From assembly GCF_019132845.1 (NCBI RefSeq), contig NZ_JAHSPR010000003.1, positions 1 to 64,000 of the forward strand: a stretch of 64,000 nt of DNA. Reading direction: 5' to 3'. The position numbers and the translations under genes are program-made. Under the pieces are notes generated by a model. The model worked only from the letters and a program-made list of their open reading frames with translations. It did no database searches and was not told where the DNA came from. The stretch is from Advenella alkanexedens. Its GTDB lineage: Bacteria; Pseudomonadota; Gammaproteobacteria; Burkholderiales; Burkholderiaceae_B. Shown in pieces: positions 63,730 to 64,000 of this stretch (its first letter is position 1; every line of letters begins with the position of its first letter).

Positions 63730-63784
63730 CACTGTTCGGTGCTGCTAATAAAATACCTCACTATTTCTGGCTCATGCGTTAATC

Positions 63785-64000
63785 ATGTCTCTTTCCGTCT
63801 GGCTTACCCTTTTTGCCGCTTCCTGGGCTATTTCAATCTCACCCGGGCCGGGTGCCGTGGCGTCCATGTCATCGGGTTTGCGCTTTGGATTCAAACGCGG
63901 GTACTGGAATGCCATTGGCCTGGCTATTGGCCTGGCCATCCAGTTTGTGATTAGCGTGATTGGTGTTGGTGCCCTGCTCGCCACCTCTGAAACGGCATTT
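63785..64000 (+). CDS. LysE/RhtB family exporter, N-terminal part
   Basis: The gene starts at 63785 and runs off the window after 72 codons. The N-terminus has the LysE/RhtB pattern: a first helix LTLFAASWAISISPGPGAVASMSSGLRFGFKRG with the conserved SPGP turn, then the second helix (GLAIGLAIQFVISVIGVGALL). The family exports amino acids such as lysine, threonine or homoserine. It is preceded by a perfect palindrome. Confidence 0.85.
   Translation, partial: MSLSVWLTLFAASWAISISPGPGAVASMSSGLRFGFKRGYWNAIGLAIGLAIQFVISVIGVGALLATSETAF

Noticed and set aside
1-64000. CRISPR arrays, tRNA/rRNA genes, insertion sequences, prophage or plasmid origins
   Set aside because: No direct-repeat/spacer pattern, tRNA-like cloverleaf, transposase, integrase or replication gene was recognised in any gap or reading frame.

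Overview
The window reads as a chromosomal segment of a Burkholderiales bacterium, most like the Alcaligenaceae. The clues are a Bug-family (TctC) solute receptor, a Bordetella/Neisseria-type trimeric porin, a TsdBA thiosulfate dehydrogenase pair and a second, non-ribosomal-operon IF-1. The genus cannot be fixed from sequence alone. No rRNA, tRNA, CRISPR array, integrase, transposase or prophage gene was seen.

Region 1 (about 1-15.6 kb) is transcribed entirely leftwards and looks by eye more AT-rich than the rest. Its right half is a complete lower meta-cleavage pathway for an aromatic compound. A two-component flavin hydroxylase (oxygenase 12362-13537, reductase 11105-12289) would make a catechol. 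An extradiol dioxygenase opens it, an alpha/beta hydrolase cuts the ring-fission product, and a hydratase, an aldolase and an acylating acetaldehyde dehydrogenase finish to pyruvate and acetyl-CoA. A LysR regulator and a hemerythrin are built into the same gene train. The left half holds uptake genes (MHS-type MFS carrier, porin) and an unusual set: a Tat-exported MmgE/PrpD protein, two DoxX-like membrane proteins, two tiny proteins and a SnoaL-like secreted protein. A shared inverted repeat, TAGAA-N6-TTC(TA), lies upstream of three transcription units here and probably marks one regulon.

Region 2 (15.7-27.2 kb) is more ordinary: a DUF533/TerB-like protein and a collapsed copy of it, a PaiB/MocR divergent pair, a SulP carrier with a universal stress protein, a LysR regulator, a ThDP enzyme with an aldehyde dehydrogenase, a YdhR-like protein and a Bug receptor.

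Region 3 (27.3-34.7 kb) is the most interesting. A TonB-dependent receptor, a secreted and membrane-anchored CobN-like chelatase, a MotA/TolQ/ExbB-type channel subunit and a DUF2149 protein form one tight operon. The layout matches the Bacteroidetes hmu haem systems in which the CobN-like HmuS removes iron from haem. It suggests a periplasmic, proton-motive-force-linked dechelatase. A DUF2946-like protein lies just upstream.

Region 4 (35-64 kb) is mixed chromosomal content: a TerC/CBS/CorC membrane protein, TsdA and TsdB, pirin, FtsH, IF-1, nitronate monooxygenase, an SDR, a heptad-repeat lipoprotein, gamma-glutamyltransferase, an Hsp15-like S4 protein, MFS, CreA, DUF3025, a basic/polar amino-acid ABC transporter with a TauE/SafE gene in the same operon, a GNAT, LysO, EamA, GlsB, YkvA, a DUF2868-DUF3482 pair, two TPM-domain proteins with LemA, and the start of a LysE-family exporter cut by the window end. 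Many genes here concern amino-acid uptake and export.
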